Below are positions 52,999 to 63,213 of a DNA stretch of 64,000 nucleotides, piece by piece. Numbering within the stretch: the stretch's first letter is position 1; each line of letters begins with the position of its first letter. The notes beneath the pieces are model-generated. The model was given only the letters and a program-made list of their open reading frames with translations, searched no databases and was not told the DNA's origin. A program made the translations under genes and the position numbers. The stretch covers positions 1,550,001 through 1,614,000 of the forward strand of contig NZ_JAPJZI010000001.1 in the NCBI RefSeq assembly GCF_027944115.1, written 5' to 3'. Source of the stretch: Hoeflea prorocentri. Lineage in GTDB: Bacteria; Pseudomonadota; Alphaproteobacteria; Rhizobiales; Rhizobiaceae.

Positions 52999-54189
52999 CT
53001 AGGCGGTACCGGCCTTGTTTGTCGTTTCGGCCTTGTTTTCCGGCTCCCGGATGAAATCCGCCCCGAAGCTCATCAAGAGCCTGACGAACTGGGTTCTGGT
53101 TGAACAATGCGTCTTCGACAGGATTGATTTGACCTGCGCGTTCACCGTTGCCACGGCCCGGCCCCTGCGTTCGGCGATCTGGGCGTTGGTCAAACCTTCC
53201 GCGATTGACTCTGCCAGATCGAGTTCCGCGTTGGTCAGGCGATAGGCGAGTTTGAGGGGCGATGTGTGGCAATGCACCGGCATGCTGGTGTCGGTGCTAT
53301 AGAGAATGCATCCATCGAAGACCCCTGCGCCAAGGTCTTCGGATTTGTAGAGTGGCGATATCTCGATGCACAGGTAGGACTTGTTATCCGTCGATATGGC
53401 CTCCTTGCGCGGACGGGCGCCGAACTTCCCGTGATTGACGGCATCGGCCTTTAAGGCTTCCAGCCGCATCTGATCACCGTCCCTTAGAAGCATCAATTCT
53501 CCGCGCAGGGATGTGCGGAAGACCTTGTAGGTATCCAGCTGACGGGAAAACTCCTCATTGGCAACAACAACACGGCCCTTGCCATCGAGTACGCACACGC
53601 CGATTTTCAAGCGGTCCATCGCTGCGAGCATGCTTTGATGCTCGAGCGCAAGCTGTCTGGCCGGCCGACCAAGGTCGAGCGCCTTTGCGATGTGCGGAAG
53701 AAGTTCATTCAGATAGGCGCTCTCTGCAGCCGTGATGCCCTTCCGATCCGACCGGAATTGTACGGAGAACCTTGAGACATTCGGGTTGTCCTTGTTGAGC
53801 AGCGCTGCCGCACGGTGCAAGATGCCGAACTGCATGACGTGGCGTACGTTTTTGCGGGCCCTGAACTCCTCGAGGTCTTCGTACAGGACGCTGTCGGACA
53901 CGATATCCACTGCGTCATGGGCGAGGCTCTGCTTGCGGAATATCTCGTGATCCGCCAATTCCGACACGCGGTGTTGCCGGATATAGTCTTCGAGGGCCGC
54001 GGGTTCGTACCAGGAGGACATATGCGGTGTCGCAAGGCCGGTTTCGCCAAGCTCGAAGACCAGGCAACCGCGTGCATTGAGCCGATCGGTTATCTCGTCG
54101 AGCACCGGTTGCCAGTTCCGCTGATCGGCAATGGTGTCGTAGATCCTGAGTATGATCTCCCTTTTGTCGTGTTCCATCGATTTTGTCAT
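52999..54189 (-). CDS. LuxR-type transcriptional regulator (396 aa)
   Basis: The C-terminal ~55 residues form a LuxR/GerE helix-turn-helix: YRLTNAELDLAESIAEGLTN then AQIAERRGRAVATVNAQVKS. The first ~180 residues and a middle PAS-like part (IGVCVLDGKGRVVVANEEF) are sensory in form but carry no autoinducer-binding signature that I can see. It is divergent from a cytochrome P450 across 182 bp, so regulation of that gene is plausible but inferred. The start could be ATG 54177 (MEHDKREI). Confidence 0.82.
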   Translation of the reverse strand: MTKSMEHDKREIILRIYDTIADQRNWQPVLDEITDRLNARGCLVFELGETGLATPHMSSWYEPAALEDYIRQHRVSELADHEIFRKQSLAHDAVDIVSDSVLYEDLEEFRARKNVRHVMQFGILHRAAALLNKDNPNVSRFSVQFRSDRKGITAAESAYLNELLPHIAKALDLGRPARQLALEHQSMLAAMDRLKIGVCVLDGKGRVVVANEEFSRQLDTYKVFRTSLRGELMLLRDGDQMRLEALKADAVNHGKFGARPRKEAISTDNKSYLCIEISPLYKSEDLGAGVFDGCILYSTDTSMPVHCHTSPLKLAYRLTNAELDLAESIAEGLTNAQIAERRGRAVATVNAQVKSILSKTHCSTRTQFVRLLMSFGADFIREPENKAETTNKAGTA

Positions 54190-54371
54190 GTCGACCGCGG
54201 GCCAAATCCAGCATCAGTTTCGTGAACACAACATCCTCGTTAAACGGCTTCATTTTTCAATAGAATTTTCAACCGAAAGTGAAATTCGCAGATCGCACGC
54301 TTGACGGTATCAAAACTGTCGTATTCGTTTCGCTCGCGGCGACGTGATCGCCGTGAGCAAGGAAGGGCTTC

Positions 54372-55565
54372 ATGCAGTTTGATCTCACACGGCCGAGTGC
54401 GGACTTTATCCGCGATCCGTATCCGACCTACCGCTATCTTCGGGAGCAGGAACCGATTTGCCGGCAGGCGGACGGATCGATCATCCTGTCGCGCTATGCG
54501 GATCTGGAGATGGTGTACCGCGATACGGCGCGCTTCATTTCGGACAAGAAGAAGGTTTTTGCGCCGAAGTTCGGCGCTGAAACGCCGCTTTACGAGCATC
54601 ATACGACGTCGCTTGTCTTTAATGATCCGCCGCTTCACACGCGTGTCAGGCAGGTGATGGTCGGCGCGATGAACCCGCGCGCACTCAAACATATGGAACC
54701 GGGCCTCATTACGTTGGTCGACGATCTGATCGAGCAGATGGCACAGGCGGCCGATGTTGAGATCATTCGGGATTTCGCTGGTGCCATTCCCATTGAGGTG
54801 ATCGGCAATCTGCTTGATCTGCCGCGTGCCGCGCGTGAGCCGCTTCGCGACTGGTCCCTCGCCATTTTGGGTGCATTGGAACCAGTGTTGACACCGCAGC
54901 AACATGAAGAGGGCAATCGGGCTGTTTCGGATTTTGTCGACCTCTTGCGCACGATCATTACCGAGCGGCGGGCACGGCCGGGTGATCCGGACGTTGACGT
55001 TCTGACCCGGCTGATCCAATCGGATACGGACGGGGGACTGAGCGAGGTCGAGCTCTATCAGAACTGTATCTTCATTTTGAATGCCGGCCATGAAACGACA
55101 ACCAACCTGATCGGCAATGCGCTGGGGCTTCTTGATCAGGACCGGGACGCAAGGCGGCAGCTGATCGCAAATCCCGACCTGATCGCTACCGCAGTCGATG
55201 AATTCCTGCGGCTGGAAAGCCCCAATCAATTTGGCAACCGTCTTGCCGCGGATGACATATTCATAGGCGGTGAAGCCGTCTCGGCCGGGACGGACCTGCA
55301 TCTATGCATCGGCGCGGCCAATCGCGATCCCGACCAGTTTGAGGAACCGGATCGCATGGTCCTTGACCGGCGGCCCAACCGGCATCTCGCCTTTGCAAGC
55401 GGTGCCCATACCTGCGTCGGCCTGTCGCTCGCACGCATGGAAGGGCGTATCGCTGTTGGCCGGTTTCTTCAGCGCTTTCCCGATTATCAATTGACCGAGG
55501 GCGGCGAGCGCAGTGGCCGGATCCGTTTCCGCGGCTACAGCCGTCTTCCGGCAGTGCTGCAATAG
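54372..55565 (+). CDS. Cytochrome P450 (397 aa)
   Basis: A soluble bacterial P450. The oxygen-binding I-helix reads AGHETT, the K-helix E-x-x-R is in VDEFLRLES, and the haem loop FASGAHTCVG (341-350) has the axial Cys at 348. Length and N-terminal DPYPTYRYLREQEP match class I CYPs served by ferredoxin. No ferredoxin or reductase gene is adjacent. The substrate cannot be predicted; a LuxR-type regulator is divergent. Confidence 0.94.
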   Translation: MQFDLTRPSADFIRDPYPTYRYLREQEPICRQADGSIILSRYADLEMVYRDTARFISDKKKVFAPKFGAETPLYEHHTTSLVFNDPPLHTRVRQVMVGAMNPRALKHMEPGLITLVDDLIEQMAQAADVEIIRDFAGAIPIEVIGNLLDLPRAAREPLRDWSLAILGALEPVLTPQQHEEGNRAVSDFVDLLRTIITERRARPGDPDVDVLTRLIQSDTDGGLSEVELYQNCIFILNAGHETTTNLIGNALGLLDQDRDARRQLIANPDLIATAVDEFLRLESPNQFGNRLAADDIFIGGEAVSAGTDLHLCIGAANRDPDQFEEPDRMVLDRRPNRHLAFASGAHTCVGLSLARMEGRIAVGRFLQRFPDYQLTEGGERSGRIRFRGYSRLPAVLQ

Positions 55566-55893
55566 TGCCTGATGTGTTAGACTGTCAGGTGTGATGATTG
55601 CCGGCCCAATTTACGTGCCAAGGCCTGCTATTGCGCGGTTTTGCATTGCGGGCTTGCAACCAATTTGCTATTGCGCGGCGAACGCCCGTTGGCGGCAACC
55701 GTTTTCAGTGCGCCCGAACCATAAGGTTTTGTGGCCGCGAGGCGGAAAAAGTCAATAAAACCAATGGTGCAGCGCCGAATACGCCCCGGCAAATGCGCCG
55801 CGACATATCGCTGCCGTACTCGGCAGGCAAATGGGCATCGCGATGACCGGTGAAATTATCGGTTGCGGCGACCAGGAAATTGAAGGTTTGAAC
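55566..55893. other. Intergenic stretch before tig
   Basis: About 330 bp without a credible gene. It contains a direct repeat TGCTATTGCGCGG (55627-55639 and 55668-55680) and a weak CCTGA/TCAGG hairpin just after the P450 stop. It should hold the tig promoter. Confidence 0.4.
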
Positions 55894-57381
55894 ATGCAGG
55901 TTACAGAAACGCTGTCGGAAGGTCTGAAGCGGGAAATCAAAATCGTCGTCCCGGCCAAGGACATGGAAACGCGGATGAACGAACGACTTATCGATGCCAA
56001 AGACAAGGTTCGTCTCAATGGCTTCCGCCCCGGCAAGGTTCCGCTTGCTCATATGCGCAAGGTCTACGGCAAATCGATCATGGCCGAGCTTGTCAATGAG
56101 ATGATCAATGAGAAGCCAACGGAGATCCTTTCCGAACGCGGCGAGAAATCTGCCACCCGCCCGCAGATTTCCATGACGGAAGACGAAGCCGAGGCCAATG
56201 AAATTCTCGATGCCAAGGCTGATTTCGAATTTTCAATGTCCTACGAGGTCATTCCGCAGTTTGAGGTTGGCGATGTTTCAAAGCTGAAGCTCGAGCGCCA
56301 GGTTGTCGACATTGCCGAGGACGAGGTTGAGGAGCAGGTCAAACGCGTTGCGGAAAGCGCGCGCACCTATGAAACCAAATCCGGCAAGGCGGCTGACGGT
56401 GACCGTGTGACCATGGACTATGTCGGCAAGGTCGATGGCGAACCCTTTGAAGGCGGCGCTGACAATGACGCAAATCTCGTCCTCGGTTCAGGCACGTTCA
56501 TCCCCGGCTTTGAAGACCAGCTCGTCGGCGTCAAGGCAGGCGATGAGAAGACCATCAAGGTAACCTTCCCTGAAGACTATCAGGCCGCGCATCTTGCAGG
56601 AAAGGAAGCGACCTTTGACGTGACCGTCAAGGAAGTGGCTGCTGCTGGCGAACTGGTGATTGACGACGAACTCGCCAAGACGCTTGGCCTTGAATCGGCC
56701 GAAAGGCTTCGCGAAGTCGTGCGCGAACAGATTGAAGGTCAATATGGCCAGTTTACGCGCCAGAAGATCAAGCGGCAGATTCTCGATGCGTTGGACGAAG
56801 AGTATCAGTTTGAGACGCCGGAAGGTCTGAGAGACGTTGAGTTCAACAATATCTGGGGCCAGATTTCAGCAGACCTGGAACAGTCGGGCAAGACCTTCGA
56901 AGACGAGGATACGACCGAAGAAGAAGCGCGCGAGGATTACGGCAAGCTCGCCGAACGGCGTGTGCGCCTCGGTCTTGTCCTGTCCCAGATCGGAGAAAGT
57001 GCCGAGATCCAGGTAACGGACGAAGAAATGCAGCGCGCCGTTTACGATCAGGTGCGCCAGTATCCCGGTCAGGAACAGCAGGTGATGGAATACTTCCAGA
57101 AGACGCCTGATGCCGTTGCGCAGCTTCGTGCCCCGATCTTTGAAGAAAAGGTGATTGATCACATCATTGCTTCGGCCGATGTCACCGACAAGACGGTGAG
57201 CAAGGAAGAGTTGATGGCCGAGGACGACGAAGACGCCAAGGCTGAGGCAAAGCCGGCAAAGAAGAAAGCCGCGCCGAAGAAGAAGGCCGCGGCCAGCAAA
57301 ACCACGGAAGAAAAGAAGGCCCCGGCCAAAAAAGCGCCGGCAAAGAAAAAGGTACCTGCTAAGAAGGCGGACGCTGAGTAA
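55894..57381 (+). CDS. tig: Trigger factor (495 aa)
   Basis: Ribosome-bound chaperone and prolyl isomerase. The ribosome-binding loop lies in [17 protein letters not shown] (about 44-60), followed by the FKBP-type PPIase ([20 protein letters not shown]) and the helical C-domain. The last ~55 residues are a K/A/P-rich tail, common in rhizobial trigger factors. ATG 55894 ([15 protein letters not shown]) fits all homologues. Confidence 0.96.
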   Translation: MQVTETLSEGLKREIKIVVPAKDMETRMNERLIDAKDKVRLNGFRPGKVPLAHMRKVYGKSIMAELVNEMINEKPTEILSERGEKSATRPQISMTEDEAEANEILDAKADFEFSMSYEVIPQFEVGDVSKLKLERQVVDIAEDEVEEQVKRVAESARTYETKSGKAADGDRVTMDYVGKVDGEPFEGGADNDANLVLGSGTFIPGFEDQLVGVKAGDEKTIKVTFPEDYQAAHLAGKEATFDVTVKEVAAAGELVIDDELAKTLGLESAERLREVVREQIEGQYGQFTRQKIKRQILDALDEEYQFETPEGLRDVEFNNIWGQISADLEQSGKTFEDEDTTEEEAREDYGKLAERRVRLGLVLSQIGESAEIQVTDEEMQRAVYDQVRQYPGQEQQVMEYFQKTPDAVAQLRAPIFEEKVIDHIIASADVTDKTVSKEELMAEDDEDAKAEAKPAKKKAAPKKKAAASKTTEEKKAPAKKAPAKKKVPAKKADAE

Positions 57382-57400
57382 GCCGTATCAAGAACATTTG

Positions 57401-57431
57401 AAAAAGGCCGCACCCGATGCGGCCTTTTTTT
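57401..57431. terminator. Terminator after tig
   Basis: AAAAAGGCCGCA and TGCGGCCTTTTTTT form a strong stem with a CCCGA loop and T-run. It can serve the convergent radC as well (AAAAAAAGGCC on the other strand). Confidence 0.9.
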
Positions 57432-57442
57432 GTGCGTCAAAC

Positions 57443-58132
57443 TCAGATGAGTGAAAGGCCCTTCAGACTGGCGTGACCGGCGCGTCCGATGATGATGTGA
57501 TCGTGGACGGCGACGCCCAGCGGCGTGGCTGCTTCGATGATCCGGTGGGTCATCTCCACATCGGCGCGCGATGGTGTCGGATCGCCAGAGGGGTGATTGT
57601 GTACCAGAATGATGGCCGTCGCCGAGAGTTCAAGTGCGCGGCGAACGACTTCACGCGGATAGACGGGCGTATGGTCGACGGTCCCGCTCTGCTGAACTTC
57701 GTCGGCAATCAGGCGGTTTTTCTTGTCCAGGAACAGAAGACGGAATTGTTCGCGGCGTTCATGCGCCATGACGGCGTTGCAATAGTCGATCACGGCTGAC
57801 CAGGAAGACAGAAGCGGGCTGTCAATCAGGTCGCTCTGCAGCATGCGCTGCTGCAGGGCGGCAATGGCTTTCAGATCCGTCGCCACTTGCTCGCCAATGC
57901 CGGGGACTTCGCACAAAAGATTTTCCGGCGCGCCCATAATGGCGGAGATGGAGCCGAATTTTTCCAGCAGCGCCTTGGCGACAGGTTTGGTGTCGCGGCG
58001 CGGTATCAGTCTGAAAAGAACGAGTTCAAGCAGTTCGTAATCGGCGAGCGCGGCGGCACCAGCCGTCTGAAACCGTTGTCTCAACCGTTCGCGGTGACCT
58101 TTGTGTCGGGCGCTGTCTGAAGCCTCGGGCAA
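57443..58132 (-). CDS. radC: RadC family JAB/MPN-domain protein (229 aa)
   Basis: N-terminal helix-hairpin-helix ([19 protein letters not shown], 72-90) and a C-terminal JAB1/MPN domain with the metal motif [14 protein letters not shown] (178-191). The family is named for a repair phenotype in E. coli later traced elsewhere; its true substrate is unknown. map lies 27 bp upstream on the same strand. Confidence 0.93.
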   Translation of the reverse strand: MPEASDSARHKGHRERLRQRFQTAGAAALADYELLELVLFRLIPRRDTKPVAKALLEKFGSISAIMGAPENLLCEVPGIGEQVATDLKAIAALQQRMLQSDLIDSPLLSSWSAVIDYCNAVMAHERREQFRLLFLDKKNRLIADEVQQSGTVDHTPVYPREVVRRALELSATAIILVHNHPSGDPTPSRADVEMTHRIIEAATPLGVAVHDHIIIGRAGHASLKGLSLI

Positions 58133-58159
58133 GGGGCTCTCCTGTTAGACAGGTATCTC

Positions 58160-58987
58160 TTAAAGGTCGAGGCCGGGTGTGAAGAGACCCGCGGGCGAAA
58201 GGGTGAAGATTTCGCAGCCATCTGCGGTTACGCCGACGGAATGCTCATATTGAGCGGTCAGTGAGCGGTCGCGGGTTACGGCCGTCCAGCCGTCGGACAG
58301 CACCTTCACATGCGGTTTGCCCAGATTGATCATCGGTTCAATCGTAAAAATCATGCCTTCGCGCAGCTCGACGCCCTCATGGGCGCGACCGTAGTGAAGA
58401 ATGTTCGGCACATCGTGAAAAAGCTGGCCAAGACCATGGCCACAAAAATCGCGCACGACCGAGCAGCGTTCCGCTTCCGCATAGCGCTGGATGGCCTCAC
58501 CGATTGCGCCGGTTCGGGCGCCGGGCCTGACTGCAGCAATGCCGCGCATCAGTGATTCATGCGTGACTTCCATCAGCCTTTGGGCTGCGCGCTTGATCGT
58601 TCCAACCGGATACATACGGCTTGAGTCGCCATGCCAGCCGTCGAGCACATAGGTTACGTCAATATTGACGATATCGCCTTCGCGCAGCGGTTTTGCGCTC
58701 GGGAAGCCGTGGCAGACCACATGGTTGATAGAGGTGCAGCAGGAATTGGTATAGCCGCGATAATTGAGCGTCGCCGGCACTGCTCCATGGTCCATGCCGA
58801 ATTCGAACACGAATTTGTCGATTGCCGCCGTGGTGACGCCAGGTACGACCATTGCCACCAGTTCATCAAGGCAGCGTGCTGTCAACTGGCCGGCCTTGTG
58901 CATTCCGGCAAAACCTTCCGGCCCGTGCAGCTTGACCTGCCCATTGTTTTTCATTGGCGCGGCGATGGCGTCGATATAGCTAACCAA
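58160..58987 (-). CDS. map: Methionine aminopeptidase, type I (275 aa)
   Basis: Removes the initiator Met from nascent proteins. The five metal ligands are in place: NIDVTYVLDGWHGDSSRMY (two Asp), GHGLGQLFHDVP (His), FTIEPMI (Glu) and QYEHSVGV region (Glu), with the substrate His in VVCHGFP. The start is TTG 58987, with AGGAAAG 6 nt upstream. It follows sfsA by 9 bp. Confidence 0.95.
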   Translation of the reverse strand: MVSYIDAIAAPMKNNGQVKLHGPEGFAGMHKAGQLTARCLDELVAMVVPGVTTAAIDKFVFEFGMDHGAVPATLNYRGYTNSCCTSINHVVCHGFPSAKPLREGDIVNIDVTYVLDGWHGDSSRMYPVGTIKRAAQRLMEVTHESLMRGIAAVRPGARTGAIGEAIQRYAEAERCSVVRDFCGHGLGQLFHDVPNILHYGRAHEGVELREGMIFTIEPMINLGKPHVKVLSDGWTAVTRDRSLTAQYEHSVGVTADGCEIFTLSPAGLFTPGLDL

Positions 58988-58996
58988 TTTCTTTCC

Positions 58997-59707
58997 TCAC
59001 AAACCCGGTTCATCAACGGGAATCAGCCGGTCGAAGCGTATCTCCTGCGGAGTGATTTGGCATCGCATTGCCAGCGCTTCAACCCCGCGGGCTATTGCGC
59101 GGTCGAAGGCCTTGCCATAATTGCTATCGAGATCGCGGCAGATTTTCAATCTCTCGCAGTCCGCCCGCTGCACCAGATAAACCATGACGGCCCGGTTTCC
59201 GGCATCGACCATATCACCCAGTTCGTCAAGGTGTTTGGCTCCGCGCTTCGTCGCACTATCGGGAAATTCGGCAAGACCGGCGGTACGAATAAAGTGCACG
59301 TTCTTGACCTCAACATAGGCCGGCGGGCGTTCGGGGTCCTGCAGGAGAATATCGATCCGCGAGTTTTTGCCGTACCTCTGCTCGCGTTTCATTTCCGCGT
59401 AACCGTTCAGCGGATCGACGGCGCCGGTGGATAGCGCTTCCTCGACAATCTTGTTGGGCAGGCCCGTATTTATCCCCACCGTCGTTCCGTCGGCCTCAAC
59501 CAGCTCAAGCGCGTGTTTGTATTTACGCGTCGGGCTGTCATGCAGAGACATCCAGATACGTGACCCGGGGTTCGTCAGCCCGAGCATGGAGCCGGTATTG
59601 GGGCAGGAGCCGGTGATCTTTTCACCTGAATCCAGTTCGGCATCGAAAAGGAAACGTTTGTAACGCTTTATGAGCGTTGCAGGAACAAGGGGGCTATTGA
59701 AAAACAT
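58997..59707 (-). CDS. sfsA: SfsA family protein (236 aa)
   Basis: SfsA proteins (sugar fermentation stimulation) bind DNA non-specifically or act as nucleases; role uncertain. Family landmarks: [51 protein letters not shown] (PD-(D/E)xK-like core with E-x-K) and [16 protein letters not shown]. First gene of sfsA-map-radC. Confidence 0.94.
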   Translation of the reverse strand: MFFNSPLVPATLIKRYKRFLFDAELDSGEKITGSCPNTGSMLGLTNPGSRIWMSLHDSPTRKYKHALELVEADGTTVGINTGLPNKIVEEALSTGAVDPLNGYAEMKREQRYGKNSRIDILLQDPERPPAYVEVKNVHFIRTAGLAEFPDSATKRGAKHLDELGDMVDAGNRAVMVYLVQRADCERLKICRDLDSNYGKAFDRAIARGVEALAMRCQITPQEIRFDRLIPVDEPGL

Positions 59708-59767
59708 GGCTCGTCATAAAGGATGCGGGGCAGGCATGGAACCTGTCCGACATCGATTCATGCCGTG

Positions 59768-60550
59768 TCATTCAAGGTTTTTCGCCAATCTGCCTATATA
59801 TGCTCCGAAGGCGTCACATTCGCTGCGCCAGTGGTCGAAATGCCCGTCCATGCGCAGGGCATCGGTAGCCTCGCGTCCGACAAGACGCACCGCGCGGTCT
59901 GCATCGGCCATATCGTCGAGGACCTCTGCCACCATCTCAAGAACGGACCCATCTGCTTCAATACCGTATGACCGGCAGAACAGCTTAAGGCGCCGGCTGC
60001 CGTTCTCCACGTCATCCAATGCATGCGACCTCAGATCGCCTGCACCAAACGCCAGGGGTGCCGACCAGTAGGCGGCATAGGCGATGTCGCGCATACGCGG
60101 GCCGGGACCGGCAAGATCGAAATCGATCATTGCGACAGGCATGTCACCGTTGAATATGAGATTGTACGGGGCAAAATCATTGTGACAGATGACCTCGTGG
60201 CGCGCTGTATCCGGATACTCGGCGGTCCAATGGCAGTCGGCGTTGCAAAAATCTGAGGTCGCTTCGTGATAATCCCGCAACAGATCTGCGGTGGCGATAA
60301 GCGCCAAGTCGTTTGCCCAGATACTGGGCGGAAGCTCGGTTTCGCCTTCGATAAAGGTGAGAATCTCCCGGTTATGGCCGTCGATGCCCAAAAAACGCGG
60401 GCAAGCGGAGAAACCGCTGAGCTCCAGATGCTGCAGAAGCTTATGGATCGTCGGGCTGGCGGGTGTCATCGCCCGACGGACCGTATCACCCACTTTGACA
60501 ACACATCGGTTGGTGTTGCCGCCGGTCATCGGGATTTCTGAATTGTTCAT
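59768..60550 (-). CDS. Phosphotransferase family protein, aminoglycoside/choline kinase fold (260 aa)
   Basis: Kinase-like fold with catalytic loop CHNDFAPYNLIF and metal-binding MIDFDLAGPGPRMRDIAYA. The family (APH) phosphorylates small hydroxyl substrates such as choline, homoserine or aminoglycosides; nothing here selects one, and chromosomal location argues against a resistance role. No operon partner within 50 bp. Confidence 0.85.
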   Translation of the reverse strand: MNNSEIPMTGGNTNRCVVKVGDTVRRAMTPASPTIHKLLQHLELSGFSACPRFLGIDGHNREILTFIEGETELPPSIWANDLALIATADLLRDYHEATSDFCNADCHWTAEYPDTARHEVICHNDFAPYNLIFNGDMPVAMIDFDLAGPGPRMRDIAYAAYWSAPLAFGAGDLRSHALDDVENGSRRLKLFCRSYGIEADGSVLEMVAEVLDDMADADRAVRLVGREATDALRMDGHFDHWRSECDAFGAYIGRLAKNLE

Positions 60551-60603
60551 TGAGCCTTCCGCATCAAGGCTGATGTGCCATTAACCCAGTTTTTCCAGAG
60601 CTC

Positions 60604-62541
60604 CTAGACGCGTGCGCGGACGAAACTGCCGGGGGCATCTTCAATCGAATTGAGCTTGCCGCCTCCAGGTTCGCGCGCTTCGACCTCGCTCTTGTCCTGT
60701 TTTCTTATCCAGGCATCCCAGTGTGGCCACCAGGAACCAGGATACTCCTTGGCCTTTGCCGTCCAGTTGTCGAATTCACCGACGGGTTTTCCGCCGGTCC
60801 AGTACTGGTATTTCTTTTTCTCAGGCGGATTGACGACACCCGCTATATGGCCGGAACCCGCCATCACGTAAGTCACCTTGCCGCCGAATGATTTGCAGCC
60901 GATGAACACCGATTTGGCCGGGGCGATATGATCTTCCCGTGCTGCAAGATTGTAGACCGGTATGGTCACGTCCTTCAGCGAAATCTTCTTGCCGGCAAGT
61001 TCCATGCGGTCGTTGGACAGATTGTTTTCCAGATAGCAGTTGCGCAGATAGTAGGAATGGTTGGCGGCCGGCATGCGCGTTGCGTCGGAGTTCCAGTACA
61101 ACAAATCGAAGGGCAGGGGCTCCTTGCCCCTCAGATAGTTGTTGACGACATAAGGCCAGATGAGCTCGGAAGCGCGCAACATGTTGAACGCCGTCGCCAT
61201 CTTGGAACCATCCAGATAACCGTGCTCTTTCATGGTTTCTTCAATGAAGTCGATGTTCTCGGCATCGGCGAAGACCATCAGGTCGCCGGCATGAACGAAA
61301 TCGACCTGGGTGGTAAAGAAGGTGGCGGTCGCAATCCGGTTGTCGCCTTCCTGGGCAAGCAAAGCGAGCGTGGCCGCAAGCAATGTGCCGCCGACGCAGT
61401 ATCCGATGGCGTTGATCTGCGTTTCACCGGTCACCTTCTCGATTGTGTCAGTGGCGAAGCAGATGCCTTCCCTAGCATAGGCTTCCCAATCCTTTTTGGC
61501 ATGGCGTTCATCCGGGTTGATCCAGGAGATGACAAAAACGCTGTGACCCTGATCAACGGCCCACTTGATGAACGATTTCTGCGGATTAAGGTCGAGAATA
61601 TAGAATTTGTTGATCCATGGCGGGCAAATGAGAAGCGGCCGCTTCAGCACTTTCTCGGTCGTGGGCGCGTATTGAATCACCTGACAGATGTCGCTTTGAG
61701 CGATTACCTTGCCGGGCGTCATAGCCAGGTTTTCGCCGACTGCAAATTTGCTGTAGTCGGACTGGCGCAACTTCAGATCGCCACGCCCCGCCTTGATGTC
61801 TTCGGCCAGCATACGCATGCCGCGCACCAGGTTTTCGCCGCTTTCGGCGACGGTTTCCTTGTAGACCTCGGGATTTGTCAGGACGAAATTGGTCGGCGAA
61901 AGGGCGCTGGTGATCTGCTTGACATAGAACTGTGCCTTGTGACGCGTGTGCGGATCGAGCCCGTCGGCATCTTTGACGAGCTTGTCAGCCCAATCGGCAG
62001 TGACCCAGTAGGCCTGGCGCAGAAAACTGAAAAAGGCATTGTCCTGCCAGTCTTCGTCGGAAAAGCGACGATCGGCCAAATGGTCTGCCGCCGGGTCTTC
62101 GGTTTCTTCTCCGGACACTTTGCGGATCGAATTCGACCAAATGTTAAAATAGCTCGTCAGCAGATGGGTCTGCGCCTCGACTGCACGTTTTGGGTCTGAA
62201 AGCCAATATTCCGACAGCTTTGAAAAGGTTTTGACCATGTCCGTTGCGGGGCCGGCGACACTGTCCTTCTTTTCGCCTGCCTCGCGCGGCGAAACCCATG
62301 CGGACGCTGCTTTGCCAAGCTCCTCAACGACGTGGGCCATATTTCTCGCCATGGCTTCCGGGTCTTTGACGATAAAGGGCTCAATGGCCGCAAGATTTGC
62401 TGCTTCGCTCTCGCCGGTTTTCTGATCGGCGGTCTGTCTGGTGGTCTTTGTCTTTTTTGGCGCGGCAGGCTTGGCTGTTCGCTTCCTGGTGCCGCCGTTG
62501 CTTGAATGTCCGCCCTGTTTGCGGGTCTTCTTTTCTGCCAC
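60604..62541 (-). CDS. phaC: Class I poly(3-hydroxyalkanoate) synthase PhaC (645 aa)
   Basis: Polymerises hydroxyacyl-CoA into storage granules. The lipase-like box GYCVGG (380-385) has the nucleophile Cys382; AREDHIAP holds the Asp and GSGHIAGV the His of the triad. GTG 62541 has an AGGAGGA site 5 nt upstream, better than ATG 62565. The first ~45 residues are a lysine/arginine/alanine-rich extension (KKTRKQGG..., KRTAKPAAPKKTK) that is unusual and resembles DNA-binding tails. No phaAB or phasin nearby. Confidence 0.94.
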   Translation of the reverse strand: MAEKKTRKQGGHSSNGGTRKRTAKPAAPKKTKTTRQTADQKTGESEAANLAAIEPFIVKDPEAMARNMAHVVEELGKAASAWVSPREAGEKKDSVAGPATDMVKTFSKLSEYWLSDPKRAVEAQTHLLTSYFNIWSNSIRKVSGEETEDPAADHLADRRFSDEDWQDNAFFSFLRQAYWVTADWADKLVKDADGLDPHTRHKAQFYVKQITSALSPTNFVLTNPEVYKETVAESGENLVRGMRMLAEDIKAGRGDLKLRQSDYSKFAVGENLAMTPGKVIAQSDICQVIQYAPTTEKVLKRPLLICPPWINKFYILDLNPQKSFIKWAVDQGHSVFVISWINPDERHAKKDWEAYAREGICFATDTIEKVTGETQINAIGYCVGGTLLAATLALLAQEGDNRIATATFFTTQVDFVHAGDLMVFADAENIDFIEETMKEHGYLDGSKMATAFNMLRASELIWPYVVNNYLRGKEPLPFDLLYWNSDATRMPAANHSYYLRNCYLENNLSNDRMELAGKKISLKDVTIPVYNLAAREDHIAPAKSVFIGCKSFGGKVTYVMAGSGHIAGVVNPPEKKKYQYWTGGKPVGEFDNWTAKAKEYPGSWWPHWDAWIRKQDKSEVEAREPGGGKLNSIEDAPGSFVRARV

Positions 62542-62668
62542 AGGTTCCTCCTGCCACCGGCCCATTTAGTATGGCCGCTTTGTCGGCCACTTTATTGTGC
62601 AATTGGTACAATAATATTATTACACAGAAATTGCTTCAGAATGGTGTACTTTAGACAAAGGCGGGATC

Positions 62669-63127
62669 ATGCAAGGGCGCAAAATGCCTCAAGGTAAATT
62701 CCGGATATCAGTTTGTGTTGCGGCGCTTGTGCCGGTCATGGGTCTTGCGGCCTGTGTTTCCCCGTCGCTGGAAGATGCCGCGCCGCGGCCTGAGCAAGGG
62801 GCCGGCATTGCGGATACGGGGGCAGACGGACAGGCGGCGGCCGGATCCAACGCTGCCTCACAGTCCGGGCAGGTCCGGGACAACAGCTTTGTTGACGAAG
62901 GCGCCACCCGCAATGAAAAATTCCCGACCTTCGAGGTGATGCCCCAAGGGGCAACCGCGCAGCTCAGTGAAGAAGAAAAACGTGCGATTCTGGCGGAAAT
63001 GAAAGCGATCCGGTCAGCGCGCGGAGGTGGCGGATCATCCGCTGCAACGCAGCAGCGTTATGATGAGCTGAAGACGATTGCCAACACACATGGTCTCGAG
63101 GCCAAGCAGGAAATCCAGGACCAATAA
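62669..63127 (+). CDS. Putative lipoprotein (152 aa), unknown function
   Basis: Signal with lipobox GLAAC (Cys at about 29) then a low-complexity Q/G/A-rich stretch and a charged helical end (SEEEKRAILAEMKAIRSARG, ATQQRYDELKTIANTHGLEA). AAGGCGGG precedes ATG 62669; ATG 62684 is also possible. Divergent from phaC; followed by a terminator. Confidence 0.75.
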   Translation: MQGRKMPQGKFRISVCVAALVPVMGLAACVSPSLEDAAPRPEQGAGIADTGADGQAAAGSNAASQSGQVRDNSFVDEGATRNEKFPTFEVMPQGATAQLSEEEKRAILAEMKAIRSARGGGGSSAATQQRYDELKTIANTHGLEAKQEIQDQ

Positions 63128-63147
63128 GCCCGATACCGGGCTTTCTG
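63126..63147 (+). terminator. Terminator after the lipoprotein gene
   Basis: AAGCCCG and CGGGCTTT form a stem with a short ATAC loop, followed by a mixed T-rich run (TTTCTGTTGCATTTT). Moderate strength. Confidence 0.55.
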
Positions 63148-63213
63148 TTGCATTTTATGCCATAATGAACGCATAAGCCGGCTTGTCACCGCCTGGAAAC
63201 AACCGAGGTCGAT

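Noticed and set aside
60928-62199. 423-aa plus-strand open frame
   Set aside because: Antisense shadow of phaC, whose catalytic residues are intact on the other strand.
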